Assembly: GCA_021299455.1 (NCBI GenBank)
Contig: JAJTGQ010000087.1
Span: 1 to 58,186 of the forward strand
Source: Flammeovirgaceae bacterium
Lineage (GTDB): Bacteria > Bacteroidota > Bacteroidia > Cytophagales > Cyclobacteriaceae
Reading direction: 5' to 3'
Length of the DNA: 58,186 nt
The notes below the pieces were generated by a model. That model did no database searches. It was not told the origin of the DNA and saw nothing but the letters and a program-made list of their open reading frames with translations. A program made the translations under genes and the position numbers. Below are positions 1 to 7,836 of the stretch, piece after piece; position 1 is the stretch's first letter, and each line of letters begins with the position of its first letter.

Positions 1-279
1 CGGTAGTTTTGCCCAACTTTCTTGGTCAAACCAATTGTTTGTCCAGGGTGTAACGGACCATCCTTTAGGTGCATGCAAATTCAACGGTGCAATGTCAATA
101 TCGGTTGGCGTTGGGTCATTGGCCTTGTCTCCATTATTAAAACGTTCTACAAAAATTTGGTACCAAATAACTTCTTTCGACCATGCCGGTGGCTCATTAT
201 ATGGAGTGGTTGATTGCGCACTCGAGTTAAACGAGTTCAAAAAAAATAGTAGAAACAAAAGTCGTGCATTTTCTCTCAT
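1..279 (-). CDS. Secreted GH13 alpha-amylase family protein (N-terminal part, cut by window edge)
   Basis: The ATG is at 279-277 on the minus strand, and 93 codons run without a stop to the window edge. The first ~22 residues form a Sec signal peptide (basic start, run of Leu/Phe, then S-S-A-Q), so the product is exported. Around residues 40-53 is the motif WYQIFVERFNNGD. This is the first beta-strand region of GH13 enzymes that begin directly with the (beta/alpha)8 barrel, as in periplasmic neopullulanase- or alpha-amylase-type proteins. The catalytic Asp/Glu/Asp residues lie outside the window, so the exact activity cannot be stated. It starts only 4 bp after the stop of the esterase gene and is probably the last visible gene of the GH92 operon. 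No sign of disruption; it is only truncated by the window. Confidence 0.8.
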   Translation of the reverse strand, partial: MRENARLLFLLFFLNSFNSSAQSTTPYNEPPAWSKEVIWYQIFVERFNNGDKANDPTPTDIDIAPLNLHAPKGWSVTPWTNNWFDQESWAKLP

Positions 280-283
280 AGCT

Positions 284-1204
284 TTACTTTTTTAGTAAAA
301 ACAATAGGGGAATAGCCAGGCGCTTATTCCATGCCTTTTCAGAATGGTTCTCACCCGGGAAAAACTTTGTCATCCAATTCTTAGCAGAATATCCTTTGGA
401 CTTGATCACTTCGTCTGCCTTCTTTTGCAAAGGAGGATAGAGAGCGTCTAACGTTTGATCACCGTAATCGAAGTACAACTTGTGCGACTTAGGATTTGGC
501 AGATTTTTGGCTAGGTAATTGAAGAAGGCCTCTGGAATTGGGTTGCCCTCTACTTTAAAAGTGCCTGGCCAATGGGTGCTTAAGCAAGCCGCTCCGCCAA
601 ACACGTTAGGATACTCGCATATGGCGTACATGGAAATCAATCCACCCATACTCGAGCCCGCCACGAAAGTATTTTTTGTGTCTGTCTTCGTTGAAAAGTT
701 TTTATCGATAAAAGGCTTTAACTCCTCCACTAAAAACTTCAAGTAATTATCTGATATTGGCTTAAACATCTCCTTTGTCCTTCCCATTTTTTGCAGCTGT
801 GCTGTAATGGTATCCCTTTCTACTTGAGATAAACTCTCATATGGTTTTTGCGGAAAATACTCGGGGTGGCGCGTGCCTTCAGAATTCCAGGCACCTACTA
901 CGATACAGTTCTTTACTCTCCCTTCTTTTAACAATCTACCCAATACCTCATCTACTCCCCACTCCTGCTTGTTCCACATGATAGCGGAATCATAAAGACC
1001 CTTCCCATCGTGCATATACAACACCGCATACTTCTTTTGGGAGTCATAACCATCCGGAAGCCAAACGTCCACATTACGAGGAACCACATATTTTGATTCA
1101 AACTTTTCGTAGTGTTTGATGGTTCCTGAAGAAACCTTGGGCACTTGTGAAATCGACACGAGATGACAACATACAAATAGAGTGATTATGAATATCGGTT
1201 TCAT
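284..1204 (-). CDS. Secreted alpha/beta-hydrolase, esterase D / Fes-like family (PF00756 type)
   Basis: 306 residues with an N-terminal signal peptide (hydrophobic residues 3-18, then S-Q). The body is a putative esterase of the enterochelin-esterase/esterase D superfamily. The nucleophile elbow G-S-S-M-G places the Ser at 185. Likely partners are Asp249 in YGDQT and His287 in PGENHSEKAW. The neighbouring oxyanion region around HDGKGLYD (65-72) is also typical. Unlike the second esterase of the window (51848-53017), it has no CBM48-like N-domain. It lies 43 bp downstream of the GH92 gene and 4 bp upstream of the GH13 gene on the same strand, so it is probably co-transcribed and may remove acyl groups from a decorated glycan. 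The substrate is inference; the fold assignment is firm. Confidence 0.8.
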   Translation of the reverse strand: MKPIFIITLFVCCHLVSISQVPKVSSGTIKHYEKFESKYVVPRNVDVWLPDGYDSQKKYAVLYMHDGKGLYDSAIMWNKQEWGVDEVLGRLLKEGRVKNCIVVGAWNSEGTRHPEYFPQKPYESLSQVERDTITAQLQKMGRTKEMFKPISDNYLKFLVEELKPFIDKNFSTKTDTKNTFVAGSSMGGLISMYAICEYPNVFGGAACLSTHWPGTFKVEGNPIPEAFFNYLAKNLPNPKSHKLYFDYGDQTLDALYPPLQKKADEVIKSKGYSAKNWMTKFFPGENHSEKAWNKRLAIPLLFLLKK

Positions 1205-1247
1205 CTGTTTGAGTTAACTTTCTTGCACTTGTTACGCGGTCATAATA

Positions 1248-3419
1248 CTATCGATTTCCACTGACAAACTCAAGTTTTCCACCTGTGATAAGAGTCGAAT
1301 AGGCTACAGAATGATCTAAAGTTTTCTTACCATTTAACTGTACTTCAAAAACCGAAACGTTCTGTTTGTTCGAAGTTAAACTGATAATTAACTCTTTGCT
1401 CTTAGCTAGTTTAACAACTATCTTTTTTGCCTGAGGAACTCCAAACACAAAAGTGCCATTTCCCGGGTTAACCGGATAAAAACCTAGCGTTGAAAAAATG
1501 TACCACGCACTCATTTGACCGCAGTCATCATTGCCTATCATTCCTGTGGGTGTGTTGTTATAAAATTGATTGCAAATTTGCGTGATCAATTCTCTGCCTC
1601 TTTGGGGCTTCTCTGAATAGGCATATAGGTAGGCAATATGATGACTTGGTTCATTGCCATGCGCATATTGCCCAATCATTGCTTCTTGTCCTAGGTGTTT
1701 ATTTGGGTTGAGTGCGCGAATGGTAAAAAAACTATCCAATTGTGCAGTAAAATTTCTTTTGCCACCTAACAAACGCATAAGCCCCTCCGCATCATATTGG
1801 GCAGGTGTCCAAAAATATTGCCATGCATTTGCTTCTGTATAATCACCCGGGTTGTTCATGGGCGATGTTGCCATCAGCGGATTGAATGGGGTTCGCCATT
1901 TAGCCAAGCTATTCTTCCCCCGCATTTGCCGGGTTGTGCTATCGTATAGGTTTTTGTAAAAAGAAGCACGCCTAAAATACTGAGTCGCTATATCTCGTTT
2001 ACCCAACTGTTCGGCCATTGTGGCAACAAAATAGTCATCTACTCCATGTTCTAATGTTCTTGAAACAGCTTCGTTGTCCAAACTATCAAAAGGATAATAG
2101 CCATACTTTTTCAACAAAGGCCAATTGCTGTTGATGTGTTTCTCTGTAGTGCTTTTAACCATCTCTTTCAACGCATCATTCGCATCGAAACCCGTAAATC
2201 CCTTTTTATAGGCATCGACTATCACCGGAATGGAATGATTGCCGATCATACAATAATTGTCTTGGCCCCATGCTGTCCAGATCGGTAAGAAGCCGGCAGC
2301 CTTGGAATGAGCTATCATCGATTGCACAAACCCGTTTACCTTTTCAGGAGCGATTAACGTATAGAGCGGGTGAGCAGCGCGGTAGGTATCCCACAAGGAG
2401 AGGGTAGAATAATACTCTTTATTTTCCGCTTGGCGGACGACATCGTCTGCACCCCTGTACTTTCCATCCACATCCGCAATGTTGGAAGGCTGAATAAACA
2501 ATCGATACATACAGCTATAGAAAATCTCTTTTTGTTTCTGATCTGCGTCTATTTCAATACGAGATAAATATTCATTCCATTTCTGCTTTGCTTGGGTTAC
2601 AGTCCTGTCAAAATCCCATTCTGGAATTTCAGTCTTTAGATTTGCTATTGCACCCTCTACGCTTACGGTCGACAAAGCAACTTTCGTTTTAAGTACTTTG
2701 TCCTTAAGTTCGAATTCTAAAATGTACTTTGGCGCTTTCTCCTTAGGTTTCTTAACCAATTCGCTGTTGGTGACAAATGGTTGATCAAACTGGATAAAAA
2801 AGAAATACTTTCTATCGACCCAATTTTTGGTGTGGCAAAAACCCGAAATACTATTTTGATTGCTCAATCTTACGTCACTCTCTAACACCAACGAGTCGGT
2901 AAGAAATCGAAGACCGTGTTGTAGATCGACCAAAAGCTTTGCCTTATTGTTGGGGTACGTGTATTTATGAAAGGCAACTCGCTCGCTGGCAGATAACTCG
3001 ACCTTGACTTGATTACGGAGCGTAACAGAATAATAACCTGGCGTTGCGCGTTCTGTCCGTTTGTTGTAACCCTCACCAAATTTCTCTGTCCGGGAATCTG
3101 TAACTGGCTGCAAGAGCACATCACCAAACTCACTGATGCCAGTGCCATTGGCACGTGTCTGAGAAAATCCAATAATGGTTGAATCCCGATATTGATATCC
3201 ACTTGTGTAGTCCCAACCTTGATCTCTATTATCCGGGCCCGGTTGAACCATCCCAAACGGCAAACACGGACCGGGAAAGGTATGACCCGTTCCTTCTGTG
3301 CCAATGAATGGATTGACAAATTCAGTAAAATCCTTGTCATCATTTGCCTGATTCTGGCAAGCAAAAAACAAAACAACCAACCCAATCGATACCAAAAGTT
3401 TATTTACCAATTTACTCAT
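1248..3419 (-). CDS. GH92 family alpha-mannosidase, lipoprotein
   Basis: 723 residues, normal length for GH92. The start FVNPFIGTEGTGHTFPG (residues 34-50), then PFGMVQPGPD, is the hallmark N-terminus of the family. The C-terminal block GNDDCGQMSAWYIFSTLGFYPV (629-650) is equally diagnostic. GH92 enzymes are calcium-dependent, inverting exo-alpha-mannosidases. The presumed acid lies in YTEANAWQY (Glu529) and the presumed base in GNDDCG (Asp631/632); HGNEPSHH (587-594) is a conserved sugar/calcium-site block. The N-terminus is hydrophobic with Cys21 in LFFAC, followed by an acidic QANDDKD stretch, which suggests a lipoprotein, possibly surface exposed; the lipobox is not perfect. It sits in a minus-strand run with the isomerase upstream and the esterase downstream. 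Linkage preference (1,2, 1,3, 1,4 or phosphodiester) cannot be read from the sequence. Confidence 0.9.
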   Translation of the reverse strand: MSKLVNKLLVSIGLVVLFFACQNQANDDKDFTEFVNPFIGTEGTGHTFPGPCLPFGMVQPGPDNRDQGWDYTSGYQYRDSTIIGFSQTRANGTGISEFGDVLLQPVTDSRTEKFGEGYNKRTERATPGYYSVTLRNQVKVELSASERVAFHKYTYPNNKAKLLVDLQHGLRFLTDSLVLESDVRLSNQNSISGFCHTKNWVDRKYFFFIQFDQPFVTNSELVKKPKEKAPKYILEFELKDKVLKTKVALSTVSVEGAIANLKTEIPEWDFDRTVTQAKQKWNEYLSRIEIDADQKQKEIFYSCMYRLFIQPSNIADVDGKYRGADDVVRQAENKEYYSTLSLWDTYRAAHPLYTLIAPEKVNGFVQSMIAHSKAAGFLPIWTAWGQDNYCMIGNHSIPVIVDAYKKGFTGFDANDALKEMVKSTTEKHINSNWPLLKKYGYYPFDSLDNEAVSRTLEHGVDDYFVATMAEQLGKRDIATQYFRRASFYKNLYDSTTRQMRGKNSLAKWRTPFNPLMATSPMNNPGDYTEANAWQYFWTPAQYDAEGLMRLLGGKRNFTAQLDSFFTIRALNPNKHLGQEAMIGQYAHGNEPSHHIAYLYAYSEKPQRGRELITQICNQFYNNTPTGMIGNDDCGQMSAWYIFSTLGFYPVNPGNGTFVFGVPQAKKIVVKLAKSKELIISLTSNKQNVSVFEVQLNGKKTLDHSVAYSTLITGGKLEFVSGNR

Positions 3420-3486
3420 TTGCTATTTCGTCCATTCCGAAATTCACTCAGGTAATTCTTTTCTATTGTGTTCTTCAAGTAAGTTA

Positions 3487-4326
3487 CTAGTAACGAGAGT
3501 CAAATTCATGTTGTAAGTAATCTTTCATTCTTACATTAATTTCCCATTGGTCGCCCAACGGTTTTTGTGTGAATGGTATGGTTGGCATATACGGTACGGG
3601 ACCAAATTCCGGGCAAATTGTAAAAAAGCCCCCTGTAACATTTCCGGCTTTTATAACTTTCTTCCACCAGCCAACGAATGTATCGAAAGTTGACTTCCAT
3701 TCAGGAGCAAAAGGATCATTCACTTGTGGTGAATGCTCGAAGCCCACGCGGGCATGAAGATGGTAAACGAAAGGAATTACTTTATCAACTATTTCATTTT
3801 GATCGCTCAAAAGGCTTTCGGAGACAGTGCACCAATGTGAAAAGTCTGCTGTTAGTTTAAGTTGTGGAAATCGTTCTAAGTAGGGAAGCAATGAAGCAGC
3901 ATGGTAAGTAAAACGTCCTCGGTGAGTCTCATGTAAAATTTGTATTCCCGACTGCTGTGCTATGTTTTCAACCATTTCAATAATCCTACAATTATCATCA
4001 AATGAAAAATAATCTTTTCCTGTGTGACTATTGATGAAATTTGGCTTGAGCGCAACAATAGTATCAAGTCGCTTTTTTAAGCAAGCTGCATATTCCTTAA
4101 CGCTCTCTTGCCGTATAGGGAGAACTTGTTGTGCAATGAAGACAAAGTTCTTGTCCATTTTACGCGCGTATTCCAATTCAATTTGAAATTCCTTTGTAAA
4201 ATCCGATGACTCGGGCATGTTTATCTCCACACCGTCATAACCTTCCTGAAGAATACGCGTGAAAAAGTCGGAAGGTAATATTCCCTCTTGACCCCAATAC
4301 GGGCAGACAAACTTGATCTCCATCAA
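3487..4326 (-). CDS. Sugar phosphate isomerase/epimerase family protein (AP endonuclease 2-like TIM barrel)
   Basis: 279 residues, no signal peptide, predicted cytoplasmic. The pattern is that of xylose-isomerase-like TIM barrels: E133 in HETHRGR, D161 in TADFSHW, H189/H191 in HLHARVG and E240 in CPEFGP are positioned as the metal-ligand set of this superfamily. These proteins isomerise or epimerise sugars or related polyols, and the precise substrate is not predictable here. The start is one of two adjacent ATG codons (4326 or 4323). It begins 2 bp after the stop of the PhyH-like gene, a strong sign of co-translation. In the Bacteroidota such barrels often accompany PhyH-like oxygenases and glycan enzymes, which suggests processing of an unusual sugar or sugar-linked compound; that is inference. 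Confidence 0.8.
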   Translation of the reverse strand: MMEIKFVCPYWGQEGILPSDFFTRILQEGYDGVEINMPESSDFTKEFQIELEYARKMDKNFVFIAQQVLPIRQESVKEYAACLKKRLDTIVALKPNFINSHTGKDYFSFDDNCRIIEMVENIAQQSGIQILHETHRGRFTYHAASLLPYLERFPQLKLTADFSHWCTVSESLLSDQNEIVDKVIPFVYHLHARVGFEHSPQVNDPFAPEWKSTFDTFVGWWKKVIKAGNVTGGFFTICPEFGPVPYMPTIPFTQKPLGDQWEINVRMKDYLQHEFDSRY

Positions 4327-4328
4327 TA

Positions 4329-5153
4329 CTAGCGTTGATAAATGATCGGGTTAATCGGGCTGTTAATTACTTCCCCGATAGTTGCTCCGGGGCACCATGT
4401 ATTCCAGTCGTTAATTTGATTTTTGTTTTCCGGTGCCTTTAACTTCATGTCTTTGTCCATAAAAATAATGGTCATCACCTTGCGCATTTGATTAGTCACA
4501 TTGGCGCCTGCTCGATGAAACACCCAACCCGAATGAAAACTGATCTCACCGGCATCAAAAGGTTCAATCACATGTTTGAAATCGGTAACCCGTAGTTTTT
4601 GTTGAATAACGGCTTCACTTTCATCGCCTATTTCAAGTTCTCTTCCTTCCACGATCTGATGGCTTGCTGCACTAAATTCAAGCGGTCCTAGCTCCAGTGG
4701 GGTCGCTTGTAATGGCATCCAGGCAGTAACTGTTTTATCAGTTTCCAATGGCCAATAATATTGATCGGCATGCCAGGGCGTAATTCCGCCACCACCCTCT
4801 TTAAAAAGTGCTTGATCGTGGTAAATTCTAACCCCATCAGTCTGCATCAAATCGGAAGCGATTTTTCCCAAACGCTTACTAAATATCAACTTCTTCACGA
4901 CTTCATCTTCGCACCAAAGATTGAATAACTGCAAAAATGCTTTTCCATAAGTGCTTCGTTGTTCCAGAGGGGTGTCAATTGCTTTCATTTGATTTACCCG
5001 AACGGTAATTGCGTTGTTGAAGAAGTCAAGTGTTTCTTCATTGAGCACTTGTTTCAACTTGATATATCTATTTTTTTGATAAAAAGATATCTGATCATCA
5101 GATATTGAGTAAGGTTCATCTAAAAAATTTAAGATTGAGTCAGGGAGTTTCAT
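4329..5153 (-). CDS. Phytanoyl-CoA dioxygenase (PhyH) family Fe(II)/2-oxoglutarate oxygenase
   Basis: 274 residues, no signal peptide. The HxD iron motif is WHADQYYW (His128, Asp130). The distal histidine is His213 in VFHRAGAN, and Arg224 in NQMRKV sits where the 2-oxoglutarate carboxylate is bound in the PhyH family. All catalytic residues are therefore present and an active hydroxylase is expected. Family members act on acyl-CoAs, small natural products and ectoine, so the substrate is open. It is the first gene of the minus-strand unit 5153 down to 1. Its upstream region carries the CAATATAGTGCTATT element shared with the GH127 promoter, suggesting control by the AraC-family protein at 9918. 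The pairing with the downstream isomerase (2 bp gap) suggests that they act on the same compound. Confidence 0.85.
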   Translation of the reverse strand: MKLPDSILNFLDEPYSISDDQISFYQKNRYIKLKQVLNEETLDFFNNAITVRVNQMKAIDTPLEQRSTYGKAFLQLFNLWCEDEVVKKLIFSKRLGKIASDLMQTDGVRIYHDQALFKEGGGGITPWHADQYYWPLETDKTVTAWMPLQATPLELGPLEFSAASHQIVEGRELEIGDESEAVIQQKLRVTDFKHVIEPFDAGEISFHSGWVFHRAGANVTNQMRKVMTIIFMDKDMKLKAPENKNQINDWNTWCPGATIGEVINSPINPIIYQR

Positions 5154-5214
5154 TTTTTTGTTTTTAACAAAGCTAACCTGAATACCTCACCAGAAATTCA
5201 GCTCAGTTGAATAG

Positions 5215-5229
5215 AATAGCACTATATTG
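5215..5229 (-). promoter_or_regulatory. Putative AraC-family binding site / promoter element, copy 1
   Basis: On the minus strand it reads CAATATAGTGCTATT. The same 15 bases occur at 9858-9872. The element ends 62 bp before the ATG of the PhyH-like gene; the second copy ends 66 bp before the GH127 start, in the same orientation. Matching sequence, orientation and distance argue for a functional operator or activator site. The binding protein is inferred from the adjacent araC-type gene. Confidence 0.55.
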
Positions 5230-5293
5230 ACAAAATAATTTCCTGGTTCCAAAGAAAAATTGACGGTGAACAGCCAATAAGCTCTTGCTTAAA

Positions 5294-5857
5294 TTAATCA
5301 AGTAGCCTGGCTTTCCAAGCTGCAAATTTTTCCAATATTAGAAGCCGATCGGCTGGTTCTAAGTTTGTCAAATCGATTACTCTCGCCTCATTCGATTCAT
5401 CATCTAGACTCAAGAACACGTGACTTTGCTCAATTTCAATTGAATAAACTTTTTCAAATTCAATTAAATGGCCGTTATCGGTCAAGTACCTGTCCGATAT
5501 TTCAATTTCCTTCCTGTGGTCTAGGATCACCATTAGTGAAAAATAGATTATGAATGTTACTAAGACCGAGTTGCCTCCATCAGGGTTGTGGAGAGCCAAA
5601 TAACAAAGAGTCGCAACACCAACCACTTCCTTGATTCGCAACCATTTTATTTCGTTTCTTTTAACCACAAGCAAATTTCTAGTCGAAAATTTTTTTTCAG
5701 TTGCAAATAGATTAAACAGAAAAGAAAATACAGCCAGCACAATCATTGCTAGCCCAACTTGGAAATTATATTCGAAATTGGGAATGATTCCGCTAATATG
5801 AATAAGCCCTGAGATGCCAATTACTGCATTCAAAATCCTTGCAGTGTTTGTTGTCAT
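5294..5857 (-). CDS. Hypothetical membrane protein, four predicted TM segments
   Basis: 187 residues; I do not recognise a named family. Hydrophobic stretches at about 8-25, 32-52, 77-91 and 96-112 look like four membrane helices. The soluble C-terminal part (about 113-187) has alternating beta-type sequence (IEISDRYLTDNG, EFEKVYSIEIEQ, VFLSLDD) that resembles the small PH-like domain attached to some bacterial membrane proteins; this is a weak structural guess. It ends with a predicted helix (PADRLLILEKFAAWKARL). It follows the SusA-like gene by 38 bp on the same strand, so it could be co-transcribed, but nothing in it points to glycan metabolism. Real gene judged by length, codon pattern and lack of a better reading frame. 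Confidence 0.65.
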   Translation of the reverse strand: MTTNTARILNAVIGISGLIHISGIIPNFEYNFQVGLAMIVLAVFSFLFNLFATEKKFSTRNLLVVKRNEIKWLRIKEVVGVATLCYLALHNPDGGNSVLVTFIIYFSLMVILDHRKEIEISDRYLTDNGHLIEFEKVYSIEIEQSHVFLSLDDESNEARVIDLTNLEPADRLLILEKFAAWKARLLD

Positions 5858-5895
5858 TTAATTTCAGATTTTCAATTTCTCCACGCAAATCGAAC

Positions 5896-7743
5896 TCACT
5901 CCTTCAACTCCAGCACCCACATGGTTTTAGTGGGGATTTTGGTCTTTGTGGAGAGGTCAAATGAATTACTACCCAATACATCGATAGCCGTAGAGAATTT
6001 GGACGTTCGCTCGCCATAGTTAGCAAAGTCTACATCCATTGACTTATCACTTGTATTCATCACACACATCACCGTTTGTTGGTCATCATAACGGAAATAA
6101 ACATACAGACCATCTTTAGGAACATATTGCATCATCTTTCCTGTTTTCAAAGCCGTTGACTGCTTTCGGTAATTCGCCAATGTCTTTACCAAAGATTGTA
6201 CAGAAGCTTCGTTATCGGTCAAACCAGCTCCTGTAAATGCATTCTTCTTATCTCCTGTCCATCCGCCCGGAAAATCCAATCGCACCCACCCATCCGGGTT
6301 GGTAAAACCTTTCATGATGATTTCGGTTCCATAATACATCTGCGGAATGCCTCTGCAGGTTAGTAGCCATTGAATCCCCATTTTTTGTTTCGCTACATCC
6401 TCTCCTACCACTGAAAAAAATCTGCTTACATCGTGATTATCCAAAAACAAAACATTGCGGTAAGCATCTTTGTACAGGTAATCAAACGCAAGCGTGGTGT
6501 ACAATTTATTTACACCTTCGGTCCAGCCAAAGGGTTGGGTTAAAGCGGGTACAATACCATAGTCATGAGTTTGAAAATCAGTTGCTCCCTGCAAATTACT
6601 TTTGAATGGTGCATCTATGTTATTCTCCACGAAATAGGATTGTGAGGGTACGCCATGTACCCACAGCTCGCCAAAAATGGTAAGCTTCGGATACTCGGCA
6701 TACAAGGTCGCATTACAACGATTCATAAAATTCAAATCGTTATACAAATACGTGTCCACCCGCCAACCGTCCACTCCAAATTCTTCTACCAACCAGACTG
6801 CATTTTGAATCAGATAATTGGCGACATAGGGATTGGTCTGGTCTAGATCAGGCATCAGCTTGGTGAACCAACCATCAGTCGTGATCTTTCTATCGGCCAT
6901 TGCACTATATGGATCGAACAATGGCTGATCCTTATAAGCTGTTCCCGTGTAAGACGGCCAGTTATGAAACCAATCTTTTGCAGGCTTTTCCTTGAAAAGA
7001 ATATGATCAATATCTACATGATTATATACTGCATCCTGAATCAATTTCAATCCATGTTTATGCAGTGAGTCGCTGAGCTGTTTATAGGCCACATGCCCGC
7101 CCAAGCGAGGCTCAATTTTATATTGATTGGTGAAACCATATCCGTGCTCGGTACGTTCTGTTCGATCATTTTCTAAAACCGGCATTGACCATAAAGCCGT
7201 GACACCTAAATCTTTGAGGTAGTCGATATGATTTGATATCCCTTTGAGATCACCACCATGCCGATGAAAGATAGAATCTCTATTGAGCGTTTGATCACGC
7301 ATCCCGGCAATTTTATCGTTCTTCGGATCGCCATTGCTAAATCGATCAGGCATGATCAGGTAAATGAAATCGCTAGAGGTGACACCCAATGCAAAAGCAG
7401 AACCATTTCCAGGTCTGCGTGGATTCAATGGCCAGTTGAATTTGCTTTTCTTTTTTCCATCTACTCCGGAAAACGTAACGACACCCGGCTTCGCTTCAGA
7501 CGAAACTACGACATCCAACGCCTGGTATTTTCCATTCTCAAATAGATGGCTTTTTACTATCGATACGCCCGGATAATTAACAGTAAAAGTCTGCTTGCTA
7601 AATGTCGGATCTGTGCTTCTCAACAATACTTGAACCGTATTTAACTTCATACCCACCCACCAATGTGGAGGATATACTTCTACTGATTGAGCGTGAGACA
7701 AAAAACATAAAAACCAACAGGCAAAAAAAAGTGAAAATCTCAT
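5896..7743 (-). CDS. SusA-like GH13 neopullulanase / cyclomaltodextrinase, periplasmic
   Basis: 615 residues with a signal peptide (residues 1-19, ending S-H-A-Q). The order of domains is cyclomaltodextrinase N-domain (about 20-110, starting VEVYPPHWWVGMK), GH13 barrel (about 125-530) and small beta C-domain (about 540-615). Catalytic residues are visible: nucleophile Asp330 in GWRVD, acid/base Glu359 in IFGELW and transition-state stabiliser Asp438 in LDNHD. Size and architecture match SusA of the Bacteroides starch system, a periplasmic enzyme that cleaves imported maltodextrins, cyclodextrins or pullulan. It lies 93 bp downstream of the GH127 gene rather than beside susC2, so its control may be separate from the starch locus. 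The family assignment is firm; the exact product pattern is not. Confidence 0.9.
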   Translation of the reverse strand: MRFSLFFACWFLCFLSHAQSVEVYPPHWWVGMKLNTVQVLLRSTDPTFSKQTFTVNYPGVSIVKSHLFENGKYQALDVVVSSEAKPGVVTFSGVDGKKKSKFNWPLNPRRPGNGSAFALGVTSSDFIYLIMPDRFSNGDPKNDKIAGMRDQTLNRDSIFHRHGGDLKGISNHIDYLKDLGVTALWSMPVLENDRTERTEHGYGFTNQYKIEPRLGGHVAYKQLSDSLHKHGLKLIQDAVYNHVDIDHILFKEKPAKDWFHNWPSYTGTAYKDQPLFDPYSAMADRKITTDGWFTKLMPDLDQTNPYVANYLIQNAVWLVEEFGVDGWRVDTYLYNDLNFMNRCNATLYAEYPKLTIFGELWVHGVPSQSYFVENNIDAPFKSNLQGATDFQTHDYGIVPALTQPFGWTEGVNKLYTTLAFDYLYKDAYRNVLFLDNHDVSRFFSVVGEDVAKQKMGIQWLLTCRGIPQMYYGTEIIMKGFTNPDGWVRLDFPGGWTGDKKNAFTGAGLTDNEASVQSLVKTLANYRKQSTALKTGKMMQYVPKDGLYVYFRYDDQQTVMCVMNTSDKSMDVDFANYGERTSKFSTAIDVLGSNSFDLSTKTKIPTKTMWVLELKE

Positions 7744-7836
7744 GGCGATCTCAGTTAATCAATGGCAACATATGTCCACCAATATACCAATTTATCGATA
7801 ACAGAAAACAAGCTTCTTGTCTCGATGTTTCACATC

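Noticed and set aside
1-279. The truncated amylase as a pseudogene
   Set aside because: It is open and intact to the window edge; truncation is due to the window, with no internal stop.
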